Source: Methylococcaceae bacterium
GTDB taxonomy: Bacteria; Pseudomonadota; Gammaproteobacteria; Methylococcales; Methylococcaceae
Direction: 5' to 3'
DNA: 8,092 nt
Assembly: GCA_028678445.1 (NCBI GenBank)
Contig: JAJRDJ010000201.1
Span: 1-8,092, forward strand
Every line of letters begins with the position of its first letter. Positions within the stretch are counted from its first letter, which is position 1. This document shows, one piece after another, positions 1 to 5,657 of the stretch. The notes under the pieces were generated by a model. The model ran no database searches and had not been told where the DNA came from. It saw only the letters and a list, made by a program, of their open reading frames with translations. The position numbers were made by a program, and so were the translations under genes.

Positions 1-124
1 CGCCGAGAATCACCGCAGATTCGTCCGTCACCGTCACGGTAACGGTCGGATCGGCATGCTGCACGGCCTTGGCAATGGAGTGTAGATTGCCCATGCCGTA
101 ATCGATGATGGCAACGGAAGACAT
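1..124 (-). CDS. hisH: Imidazole glycerol phosphate synthase glutaminase subunit HisH, N-terminal part (cut by window edge)
   Basis: The minus strand reads 41 codons from an ATG at 124 to the window edge, beginning MSSVAIIDYGMGNLHSIAKA. The IDYGMGNLHS segment is the classic N-terminal signature of the HisH class-I glutamine amidotransferase. HisH hydrolyses glutamine and channels ammonia to HisF, which makes imidazole glycerol phosphate and AICAR in histidine synthesis. The catalytic Cys-His-Glu residues lie further in and are outside the window. The gene starts 31 nt after the hisB stop on the same strand, so the two are very probably co-transcribed. No strong Shine-Dalgarno is visible upstream of the ATG. 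The family call rests on this short N-terminus and on the hisB neighbour. Confidence 0.9.
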   Translation of the reverse strand, partial: MSSVAIIDYGMGNLHSIAKAVQHADPTVTVTVTDESAVILG

Positions 125-155
125 AAGTGGCAGCGGGAAAAAGGATCGACGAGTT

Positions 156-749
156 TTAAAGTGAGCCCTTGGTCGAAGGAATGGCACCCTGCAGGCGCTC
201 GTCGACCTCCAGGGCCATCCGGAGCGCCCGGCCGAACGCCTTGAAAATGGTCTCGGCGACATGGTGGGCGTTCTGCCCCTTCAGATTGTCGATGTGCAGG
301 GTCACTTTGGCGTGATTGACGAAACCCCGGAAAAACTCGCCGAACAGATCGACATCGAAATCACCGATGCGGGCGCGCGGGTATTCGACCCCATAGCTGA
401 GTCCCGAACGGCCGGAGAAATCCACCACGACCCGCGACAGCGCCTCGTCCAGCGGCACATAGGCGTGCCCGTAACGGCGTATGCCCTGTTTGTTGCCGAC
501 GGCCCGGTCGAAGGCCATGCCGAGCGTGATGCCGACATCCTCGACCGTATGGTGCGCATCGATGTGCAAGTCGCCCTCGGCCTTGATGTCGAGGTCAATC
601 AGCCCGTGCCGGGCAATCTGATCGAGCATGTGATCCAGAAACGGCACGCCGGTCTCCAAAACCGCCCGGCCCGTGCCATCCAGATTGATCCGGACGCGGA
701 TTTGGGTCTCGGAGGTATTACGTTCGATCTCGGCGGTTCGCGGCGTCAT
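156..749 (-). CDS. hisB: Imidazoleglycerol-phosphate dehydratase (monofunctional HisB)
   Basis: HisB removes water from imidazole glycerol phosphate to give imidazole acetol phosphate, the sixth step of histidine synthesis, in the cytoplasm. From the chosen start (MTPRTAEIERNT...) the protein is 197 residues, the usual size of the monofunctional enzyme, with no HisB-N phosphatase domain. Both metal-binding His motifs are visible: HHTVED at residues 66-71 and HHVAE at 162-166. DHML at 39-42 and YVPLDEALSR are also family-conserved. The frame stays open upstream to 884, but the extra 45 residues are Ser/Arg-rich, unlike any HisB N-terminus, and would lie upstream of the promoter proposed at 784-812, so the ATG at 749 is preferred. 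No good Shine-Dalgarno precedes it. hisH follows 31 nt downstream. This gene heads the visible part of a his operon transcribed away from the mod operon. Confidence 0.96.
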   Translation of the reverse strand: MTPRTAEIERNTSETQIRVRINLDGTGRAVLETGVPFLDHMLDQIARHGLIDLDIKAEGDLHIDAHHTVEDVGITLGMAFDRAVGNKQGIRRYGHAYVPLDEALSRVVVDFSGRSGLSYGVEYPRARIGDFDVDLFGEFFRGFVNHAKVTLHIDNLKGQNAHHVAETIFKAFGRALRMALEVDERLQGAIPSTKGSL

Positions 750-783
750 ACGGAGGGACGATAAACATAAATCATGTGCGAAC

Positions 784-812
784 ATCATATAACGCCACGC
801 CCGTTTTGCTAA
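784..812 (-). promoter_or_regulatory. Candidate sigma70 promoter of the hisBH operon
   Basis: Reading the minus strand, TTAGCA (plus positions 807-812, 4 of 6 consensus matches) is separated by exactly 17 nt from TATGAT (784-789, 5 of 6). Transcription would begin near 777, leaving a leader of about 30 nt before the hisB ATG at 749. This geometry supports the 197-residue HisB start over the longer open frame. It is a motif match only. Confidence 0.45.
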
Positions 813-904
813 GCGCACATTTTTTCGGCGCCGATCAGAGGAGGAAGAAGAGAAATCTCTGTGTCTCATCGTTGAAGGGACCATTTCGGAGATTCTTGCA
901 TGTC

Positions 905-936
905 ATTTCGTTGTTACCATAAAGTTACAGCGAAAT
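905..936. promoter_or_regulatory. Putative ModE operator upstream of modA
   Basis: ATTTCGTTGTTAC (905-917) and GTTACAGCGAAAT (924-936) form an inverted repeat with a 6-nt spacer; 11 of 13 positions are complementary. The half-site core, CG(T/C)TGT(T/A)AC, and the 6-nt spacer resemble known ModE operators, which are inverted CGTTATAT-like half-sites in front of mod operons. The element ends 46 nt before the modA ATG and overlaps the likely -35 region, a position suited to repression by molybdate-loaded ModE. The modE gene closes the same operon. The palindrome is seen directly; assigning it to ModE is inference. Confidence 0.6.
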
Positions 937-954
937 ACGTCAGGTCAGTATCAT
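924..954 (+). promoter_or_regulatory. Candidate promoter of the mod operon
   Basis: TATCAT at 949-954 matches 5 of 6 positions of the -10 consensus. A weak -35-like GTTACA (924-929) lies 19 nt upstream, inside the right arm of the palindrome at 905-936. Transcription would start near 961, about 20 nt before modA. The -35 and spacer length are poor, so the promoter may be weak, or a different -35 may be used. Confidence 0.35.
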
Positions 955-981
955 TCTTTCGATTCCACCCAGGTAAACCCC

Positions 982-1761
982 ATGAAGCGCATAAAATCCC
1001 TGCTGTTCGCCGGCTCCCTGTTACTGTCGTGTTCGGTTCACGCCGGGAAAATCACCGTCGCGGCGGCGTCTGATCTCAAGTTCGCCATGGACGAGATCGT
1101 CACCGCATTCCAGAAATCCAGTAAAGGCGACACGGTGGATGTCGTCTATGGCTCTTCAGGCAAGTTCCATACGCAGATTCAGCAGGGAGCGCCTTACGAT
1201 CTCTTTTTCTCCGCCGACATCGGCTTTCCCCGTGAACTGGCGGCGAACGGCCTCGCGGCCTCGGCGGTGAAACCTTACGCCTTCGGCCGCATCGTCCTGT
1301 GGAGTACGACCCAGGATGCCAGCGGGATGACCCTCGCGAGTCTCGCCGAACCGAAAATCACTCGAATCGCAATCGCCAACCCCAAACACGCCCCCTACGG
1401 CAAGCGCGCCGAGGAGGCGCTGCGGGCGGCCGGTGTGTGGGATAAAGTTGAAGCGAAGCTCGTGTATGGCGAGAACATCGCCCAAACCGCGCAGTTCGTG
1501 CAAAGCGGCAGCGCCCAGGTCGGCATCATCGCGCTGGCGCTGGCGCTGAATCCCGAGCTGTCAAGAAAGGGCGGTTACTGGCTGATCCCGGATACCCTGC
1601 ACGAAGCGCTGGAACAAGGTTTCATCATCACCCGCCAGGGCGCCAACAACCCCCTGGCACAGCGCTTCGCCGACTTCATGGCCGCAAGACCAGCTCGGGA
1701 CATCATGACCCGCCACGGCTTTGTGTTACCGGGCGAGGGCGTAGGTGATGACAGCAAGTAG
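982..1761 (+). CDS. modA: Molybdate ABC transporter periplasmic binding protein ModA
   Basis: ModA captures molybdate (or tungstate) in the periplasm and delivers it to the ModBC membrane complex. The 259-residue product starts with a Sec signal peptide: positive MKRIK, a Leu-rich core, then SVHA before GKITVAAASDL, suggesting cleavage after Ala21. The oxyanion-binding segments are recognisable: AAASDL at 27-32 (Ser30) and YGSSGKFHTQI at 56-66 (Ser58/Ser59). PYDLFFSAD at 71-79, NPKHAPYGKRAEEAL and the ENIAQTAQFVQSGSAQVGI stretch are also typical of the family. A Cys in LLLSC (residue 17) raises the less likely alternative of a lipoprotein. The only ribosome-binding hint is AGG at 971-973, 8 nt before the ATG. 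It is the first gene of the mod operon; its 3' end overlaps the next gene by 14 nt. Specificity for Mo over W is inferred from the modE/nif context. Confidence 0.95.
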   Translation: MKRIKSLLFAGSLLLSCSVHAGKITVAAASDLKFAMDEIVTAFQKSSKGDTVDVVYGSSGKFHTQIQQGAPYDLFFSADIGFPRELAANGLAASAVKPYAFGRIVLWSTTQDASGMTLASLAEPKITRIAIANPKHAPYGKRAEEALRAAGVWDKVEAKLVYGENIAQTAQFVQSGSAQVGIIALALALNPELSRKGGYWLIPDTLHEALEQGFIITRQGANNPLAQRFADFMAARPARDIMTRHGFVLPGEGVGDDSK

Positions 1762-2605
1762 GCGCAACACCGTTCACATGAACATCGGCTTCACCAGCCG
1801 CGGTGGCCAGGGTTTTGCCGCCGGTGCGTTGATTGGCCTTTTGGGCGGACTGATCGGCCTGGGTGGTGCGGAATTTCGGCTGCCCGTGCTGGTCGGTATG
1901 TTCCGGCTGCCGACCCTGGACGCGGTCATCTTCAACAAGGGCATGAGCCTGATCGTTGTCGCTGCCGCCTTGGTCTTTCGGGCCGGAGTGATCCCGCTCG
2001 AGCAATTGGCTCCGCACCTGGACGCCGCCTTGAATCTTCTGGCCGGCAGCCTCGCCGGCGCCTGGTGGGCAGCGGGCCATGCGGTGACCCTGCCGCGTCA
2101 GCGGCTGGACCGGATCATCCTCATCCTGCTGACGGGCTTGGCGGCCGTCATGCTGTCCGAGTCCTGGTTCGGGTTGCATGATGCCGCCGCTCCGCTTTTA
2201 CCCGCTGGCCTGGCGCGTCTCGGCGCCGGGCTTATCGCCGGATTCGGCATCGGCGTGGTAGCGGCGCTCCTGGGCGTGGCAGGCGGTGAATTGTTGATAC
2301 CTACCATCGTGGTGCTCTATGGCCTCGACATCAAGCTGGCGGGGAGCCTGTCCCTCGTGGTCAGCCTGCCCACCATGCTCGTAGGCTTTGCCCGTTACAG
2401 CCGCTCCGCTGCCTTCGCGGTGCTGCGTCATGAACGCCCGCTGTTTAACTGGATGCTGGCGGGTTCCGTCCTGGGTGCCGGACTCGGCAGCCTGTTGCTG
2501 GGCCAAGTGCCGTCCCGATGGCTCATGGCACTGCTCGGTCTGATTCTTTTGCTTTCCGCGTTGAAAACCTTCCAGCACACCCATCAGGACGGGAGTACAG
2601 CATGA
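1748..2605 (+). CDS. TauE/SafE-family membrane protein encoded inside the mod operon (putative anion permease/exporter)
   Basis: The protein is 285 residues, very hydrophobic, with about eight membrane segments. Two related half-repeats are visible: GLLGGLIGLGGAEFRLPVLV near the N-terminus and ALLGVAGGELLIPTIVV after the middle. This doubled Gly-rich signature is typical of the TauE/SafE (TSUP) family, whose members are linked to sulfite, sulfoacetate and other organic or inorganic anion transport. The substrate cannot be read from sequence. ATG 1748 is preferred because GAGGG at 1735-1739 sits 8 nt upstream; GTG 1745 and ATG 1778 are alternatives. The gene overlaps the modA end by 14 nt, and its TGA overlaps the modB ATG (ATGA at 2602-2605), so translation of all three is probably coupled. 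Such a gene is not part of the standard modABC set. A role in handling molybdate or a competing oxyanion such as sulfate or sulfite is speculation. Confidence 0.85.
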   Translation: MTASRRNTVHMNIGFTSRGGQGFAAGALIGLLGGLIGLGGAEFRLPVLVGMFRLPTLDAVIFNKGMSLIVVAAALVFRAGVIPLEQLAPHLDAALNLLAGSLAGAWWAAGHAVTLPRQRLDRIILILLTGLAAVMLSESWFGLHDAAAPLLPAGLARLGAGLIAGFGIGVVAALLGVAGGELLIPTIVVLYGLDIKLAGSLSLVVSLPTMLVGFARYSRSAAFAVLRHERPLFNWMLAGSVLGAGLGSLLLGQVPSRWLMALLGLILLLSALKTFQHTHQDGSTA

Positions 2606-3279
2606 GCCTGCCGGATAGCGATCTTCAAGCGATTTTCCTGACCCTCCGCCTAGCCAGCCTCGTCACCCTCATTCTGCTCATCGTCGGGACCCCGCTCGGC
2701 TGGTGGCTGGCGCGTACCCGATCCCATTGGAAAGGGCCCATCGGCGCCGTAGTGGCCTTGCCACTGGTACTGCCGCCTTCGGTGCTGGGCTTTTATCTGC
2801 TGCTGGCGATGGGCCCGCGGGGGCCGCTAGGTCAGCTCACGCAATCGCTGGGCATAGGACCCTTGCCCTTCACCTTCGCGGGCCTGGTGATCGCCTCGGT
2901 CTGTTACTCCCTGCCTTTCATGGTGCAGCCGCTGCAAAACGCCTTCGAGGCCATCGGCGAGCGCCCGCTGGAAGTGGCCGCCACCCTGCGTGCCACGCCG
3001 CTGGATTCCTTCTTCTCCGTCGCCCTGCCGCTCGCGCTGCCGGGCTACTTGACTGCCAGCATTCTCACCTTTGCCCACACGGTCGGAGAGTTTGGCGTGG
3101 TCCTGATGATCGGCGGGAATCTGCCAGGGATCACGCGCGTGGCTTCGGTGCAGGTCTATGATCATGTGGAAGCCCTGGAGTATGCCGACGCGCACCGGCT
3201 GGCGGGGGTGATGCTGATCTTCTCATTCCTGGTGCTGCTGGCCCTCTATGCCTGGCGCCCCGGGGTAAGAAAGGCTTAA
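2602..3279 (+). CDS. modB: Molybdate ABC transporter permease ModB
   Basis: ModB forms the inner-membrane channel of the molybdate importer as a dimer. The 225-residue protein (MSLPDSDLQAIFLTL...) matches the usual ModB length and has about five hydrophobic segments. The cytoplasmic EAA loop that docks to the ATPase is clear: EVAATLRATPLDSFFSVALP, followed by LALPGYLTASILTFAHTVGEFG. The segment LPLVLPPSVLGFYLLLAMG is also characteristic. The frame is open further upstream (to 2518), but ATG 2602 gives the normal N-terminus, has GGGAG at 2591-2595 six nt upstream, and overlaps the stop of the preceding gene as ATGA. modC follows after only 4 nt. Confidence 0.96.
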   Translation: MSLPDSDLQAIFLTLRLASLVTLILLIVGTPLGWWLARTRSHWKGPIGAVVALPLVLPPSVLGFYLLLAMGPRGPLGQLTQSLGIGPLPFTFAGLVIASVCYSLPFMVQPLQNAFEAIGERPLEVAATLRATPLDSFFSVALPLALPGYLTASILTFAHTVGEFGVVLMIGGNLPGITRVASVQVYDHVEALEYADAHRLAGVMLIFSFLVLLALYAWRPGVRKA

Positions 3280-3283
3280 CGGG

Positions 3284-4366
3284 ATGGACGAGCGCATCGA
3301 GGCACGCTTCCACCTGACCTGGCCCGGCTTTAGCCTCGATGTCCAGCTCGGGGTGCCCGGCCGGGGAGTCACCGCCCTGTTTGGTCACTCGGGTTCCGGG
3401 AAGACCACGGTGCTGCGCTGTGTTGCCGGGCTGGAACGCGCTCCGGGTGGCTTTCTGGCCATCAATGGACGGGTCTGGCAAGACTCGGCGAAGGATATTT
3501 TCGTGCCGACCCACCAGCGGCCTTTGGGCTATGTGTTTCAGGAAGCCAGCCTGTTCCCGCATCTGAGCGTGCGCCAGAATCTCGACTTTGGCCGGAAGCG
3601 GGTCCCAGCGGCGCGGCGCAAGGTATCGTTCGATCATGCGCTCGGCTTGCTGGGCATCGAGAACCTGCTCGAGCGCCGCCCCGCCAGTCTCTCCGGCGGC
3701 GAGCGGCAACGGGTGGCGATCGCCCGCGCCCTGTTGACCAGCCCGCAACTACTGCTATTGGATGAGCCCCTGGCGGCGCTGGACTTGCCGCGCAAGCAAG
3801 AGATCCTGCCCTATCTGGAGCGGCTCCACGACGAACTGGACATCCCCGTGCTCTATGTGAGCCATGCGCCGGACGAAGTGGCCCGGCTCGCGGATTATCT
3901 GGTGCTGATGACCAACGGGTCTGTCGTCGCCGCGGGCCCCCTGCAGGAGACCCTGGCCCGGCTCGACCTACCCGCCGCGTTCGCTGATGCGGCCGGCGTT
4001 GTGCTGGATACCGTGATTGGCGCCCATGAAGACACCGATAGCCTGACCCGCCTGGATTTCAAAGGGGGAAGCCTCTTCGTCGGCCGGCGCCCGGAACCCT
4101 TGGGCCGGCGCCTGCGCTGCCGCATCCACGCCCGGGATGTCAGCCTGACTCTCGAACGGGCTGAACATACCAGCATTCTGAACATCCTCCCGGCCACCAT
4201 TACCGGAATCGCCGCCACTGAAAGCCCCGCTCATGTGCTCGTGCGGCTCGAAGCCCAGGGCACTCCGCTCCTCGCGCGCATCACCCGCCGTTCGAGCCAT
4301 ACACTGGGCGTCCGCCCGGGGCTGCCGGTCTGGGTCCAGATCAAGGCCGTCGCGTTATTGGATTAG
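3284..4366 (+). CDS. modC: Molybdate ABC transporter ATP-binding protein ModC
   Basis: ModC powers molybdate import by ATP hydrolysis at the inner face of the membrane. The 360-residue protein has a complete ABC domain: Walker A GHSGSGKTT at 34-42, Q-loop Gln86 in VFQEASLFPHLSV, signature LSGGERQR from 136, Walker B LLLLDEP with Glu161, D-loop ALD at 165-167 and switch His194 in YVSHAPDEV. The C-terminal part (about 290-358, SILNILPATITGI... to VQIKAVALLD) is a TOBE/Mop domain, typical of ModC and able to bind molybdate as a regulatory site. AAAGG at 3270-3274 lies 9 nt before the ATG. The gene follows modB by 4 nt, and modE lies 65 nt downstream. All key catalytic residues are present. Confidence 0.97.
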   Translation: MDERIEARFHLTWPGFSLDVQLGVPGRGVTALFGHSGSGKTTVLRCVAGLERAPGGFLAINGRVWQDSAKDIFVPTHQRPLGYVFQEASLFPHLSVRQNLDFGRKRVPAARRKVSFDHALGLLGIENLLERRPASLSGGERQRVAIARALLTSPQLLLLDEPLAALDLPRKQEILPYLERLHDELDIPVLYVSHAPDEVARLADYLVLMTNGSVVAAGPLQETLARLDLPAAFADAAGVVLDTVIGAHEDTDSLTRLDFKGGSLFVGRRPEPLGRRLRCRIHARDVSLTLERAEHTSILNILPATITGIAATESPAHVLVRLEAQGTPLLARITRRSSHTLGVRPGLPVWVQIKAVALLD

Positions 4367-4382
4367 CATTGAACGCGCGTAA

Positions 4383-4409
4383 CGGAAAAGGACTATCCTT
4401 GAGGTTCCG
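4383..4409 (+). other. Stem-loop in the modC-modE spacer
   Basis: CGGAA (4383-4387) plus AAGGA (4388-4392), a CTA loop, then TCCTT (4396-4400), a GAGG bulge, and TTCCG (4405-4409) fold into a 10-bp stem with a 4-nt bulge on the 3' side. No T-run follows, so it is not a standard terminator. It ends 22 nt before the modE ATG and could affect mRNA stability or modE translation, since the bulged GAGG is the best Shine-Dalgarno-like sequence nearby. It may also be chance. Confidence 0.3.
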
Positions 4410-4431
4410 CAAATGAAGGCCGAAGAGTACG

Positions 4432-5244
4432 ATGCGCAATCCACCCAAACAATCCGCCCCGGCGCGCCTGATCGATGGAGAACTCCGCATCGGGGGTTAT
4501 CTCAACGCCCGTCTGTTCGAACTGCTCGCGGCGATTGACCGCAGCGGATCGATCAACCGTGCCGCCCGTGAGGTCGGGCTCAGTTACAAAGGGGCCTGGG
4601 AGATGGTGGAGCGGGCCACGAGCCTGTCGCCGCGGCTCCTGATCGAAACCGCAACGGGCGGCCGCGATGGCGGCGGCACCCGGCTCACCGGGACGGGCCG
4701 GAAGTTGCTGACGCTGTATGGCAAACTTCAGGAAGAACACCGCCGGTTCCTGGAAGGTCTGAATCGAAACCTGGCGGATGACCCGGAATTGTTACTCTGG
4801 TTAAGGAGATTATTCATGAAAGCAAGCGCGCGTAATCAATGGTTTGGCAGTATCACCGAGCTTCAGGTGGGAGCCGTAAACGCCGAGGTCCTGGTCGAGT
4901 TAAAGGGAGGCGCGGCCTTGGTGGCGACGGTGACCAAGGAATCCGTGGAATCCCTGGGGCTGACGAAGGGCAAGGCCGTTCTGGCGCTGGTCAAGGCGCC
5001 CCTGGTCATGGTCGTGACCGATCTGGAAGGCTATCGTCTCTCGGCCCGGAATCAACTCGCCGGCACCATCACCCATTTGCAAAAAGGTGCGGTGAATGCC
5101 GAAGTGGTCATCGGTTTGCCAGGCGGTGATACCGTCGCCGCCTCGATCACCAACGAAAGCGTTGAGTCGCTGGGGCTTGCGATCGGCAAGGACGCCACCG
5201 CCGTCTTCAAGGCGGGTTCGGTCATTCTGGGTGTTGCATCGTAA
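4432..5244 (+). CDS. modE: Molybdate-responsive transcriptional regulator ModE (winged helix + tandem Mop domains)
   Basis: ModE binds molybdate and, so loaded, represses mod genes and can adjust other Mo-dependent genes. The 270-residue protein has the full two-part architecture. Residues 1-125 form a LysR-type winged helix-turn-helix and dimerisation region, with the recognition motif SINRAAREVGLSYKGAWEMV at about 40-59 and the wing GGRDGGGTRLT. Residues 132-197 and 204-270 are two Mop domains, each beginning SARNQ and containing GAVNAEV and ESVESLGL, with a period of about 72 residues. An in-frame TGA at 4414-4416 makes ATG 4432 the first possible start; GAAGAG at 4422-4427 is a modest ribosome-binding site. 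modE normally precedes modA or is divergent; here it is last, 65 nt after modC. An internal ribosome-binding site and Met129 at the domain boundary are described separately. Confidence 0.95.
   Translation: MRNPPKQSAPARLIDGELRIGGYLNARLFELLAAIDRSGSINRAAREVGLSYKGAWEMVERATSLSPRLLIETATGGRDGGGTRLTGTGRKLLTLYGKLQEEHRRFLEGLNRNLADDPELLLWLRRLFMKASARNQWFGSITELQVGAVNAEVLVELKGGAALVATVTKESVESLGLTKGKAVLALVKAPLVMVVTDLEGYRLSARNQLAGTITHLQKGAVNAEVVIGLPGGDTVAASITNESVESLGLAIGKDATAVFKAGSVILGVAS
4802..4818 (+). promoter_or_regulatory. Internal Shine-Dalgarno and ATG in modE: possible start of a free di-Mop protein
   Basis: TAAGGAGA at 4802-4809 is close to a perfect match to the anti-Shine-Dalgarno and stands 7 nt (counting from the last core G) before an in-frame ATG at 4816 (Met129 of ModE). 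It is clearly stronger than the site in front of modE itself. Initiation here would give a 142-residue protein (4816-5244), beginning MKASARNQWFGS, made only of the two Mop domains. That is the architecture and approximate size of molbindins such as Azotobacter ModG, which bind and store molybdate. The motif and frame are seen directly; use as a start is inference. Confidence 0.5.
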
Positions 5245-5507
5245 TCACCCACTTGTGGTTTGTGGCAAATGAGGAAGGCGTCGTCCACTGGCGTCTTCCT
5301 CGGTCAACGTTTGATTTCACCTTGATCGTACCGCACCCGTGCAACGCCATCCGGCGATCATTGCCAGCCGCCGCCTGAATGCGCTCCCTTGCATCCGACC
5401 TGCGTGCCGCGTAATCCAGAAAAATTTCCCCAACCCGCACTGAGCCCGACTCGCTTCGCCTCCGGATTTTCCTGGAGACCCACCACGGCATCCGTTCGCC
5501 CAGGTTT
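5245..5507. other. Left part of the modE-nifB gap, no gene recognised
   Basis: Apart from the stem-loop at 5271-5301, no convincing coding region, RNA gene, repeat or promoter is visible here on either strand. Open frames crossing the region on both strands have arbitrary composition, lack good ribosome-binding sites and resemble no family known to me. The interval separates the Mo-regulated operon from the NifA-regulated promoter region of nifB, which begins at 5508. Confidence 0.5.
5271..5301 (+). terminator. Weak stem-loop after modE, possible end of the mod operon
   Basis: GAGGAAGGCG (5271-5280) pairs with CGTCTTCCTC (5292-5301) over 10 positions, one of them G-U, around an 11-nt loop, 26 nt past the modE stop. 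No U-run follows (GGTCAACG), so efficient intrinsic termination is uncertain. It may instead protect the 3' end of the mod mRNA. Confidence 0.4.
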
Positions 5508-5523
5508 TGTCGTCTTGCCGACA
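5508..5523. promoter_or_regulatory. NifA upstream activator site 1 for nifB
   Basis: TGTCGTCTTGCCGACA fits the NifA binding consensus TGT-N10-ACA exactly, and the palindrome extends to TGTCG/CGACA. Counting from the sigma54 promoter (start near 5624) it lies at about -116 to -101. It is 31 bp, about three helical turns, from the next site. Confidence 0.75.
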
Positions 5524-5538
5524 TGCCGCCGGGCTTAC

Positions 5539-5554
5539 TGTGGCGGACATAACA
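5539..5554. promoter_or_regulatory. NifA upstream activator site 2 for nifB
   Basis: TGTGGCGGACATAACA is a second exact TGT-N10-ACA match, extended by one base to CTGT/ACAG. It lies at about -85 to -70 relative to the predicted sigma54 start. Its position is nearly identical to that of the promoter-proximal site in front of the ferredoxin gene. Confidence 0.8.
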
Positions 5555-5578
5555 GAATACCCACAGATTACAACAATA

Positions 5579-5591
5579 AATCAATGATATA
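5579..5591 (+). promoter_or_regulatory. Candidate IHF binding site in the nifB promoter
   Basis: AATCAATGATATA matches the IHF consensus WATCAANNNNTTR at all defined positions but one, in an A/T-rich patch lying between the NifA sites and the -24/-12 element. IHF bends DNA there in many nif promoters so that NifA can touch sigma54 polymerase. The spacing fits that role. Confidence 0.55.
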
Positions 5592-5597
5592 GAGCGG

Positions 5598-5613
5598 TGG
5601 CACAAGGGATGCT
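5598..5613 (+). promoter_or_regulatory. Sigma54 (-24/-12) promoter of nifB
   Basis: TGGCACAAGGGATGCT has the invariant GG-N10-GC spacing of sigma54 promoters and a perfect TGGCAC -24 box. The -12 box is ATGC rather than the more usual TTGC. Transcription should start near 5624, giving a 34-nt leader to nifB. Two NifA sites and an IHF-like site stand upstream in the expected order. Confidence 0.88.
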
Positions 5614-5657
5614 TAAAGAGGTCTGAAGCGACTTCAACCTCCGACAGGGAGCCGACG

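Noticed and set aside
786..806. CATATAACG and nearby CGTT as a second ModE site
   Set aside because: The half-sites face the wrong way (AACG...CGTT rather than CGTT...AACG), and the bases are better explained as the -10 of the his promoter.
750..884. In-frame upstream extension of hisB adding 45 residues
   Set aside because: The extension is Ser/Arg-rich, unlike HisB N-termini, and would lie upstream of the likely promoter; the ATG at 749 gives the standard 197-residue enzyme.
912..929. TGT...ACA inside the modA palindrome as a NifA site
   Set aside because: The spacer is 12 nt, not 10, and no -24/-12 element follows; the ModE operator reading fits better.
1018..1032. Lipobox-like LLLSC in ModA suggesting a lipoprotein
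   Set aside because: Leu at the -2 position is unusual, and a good Sec cleavage site (SVHA before GK) lies just after, so a soluble periplasmic protein is more likely.
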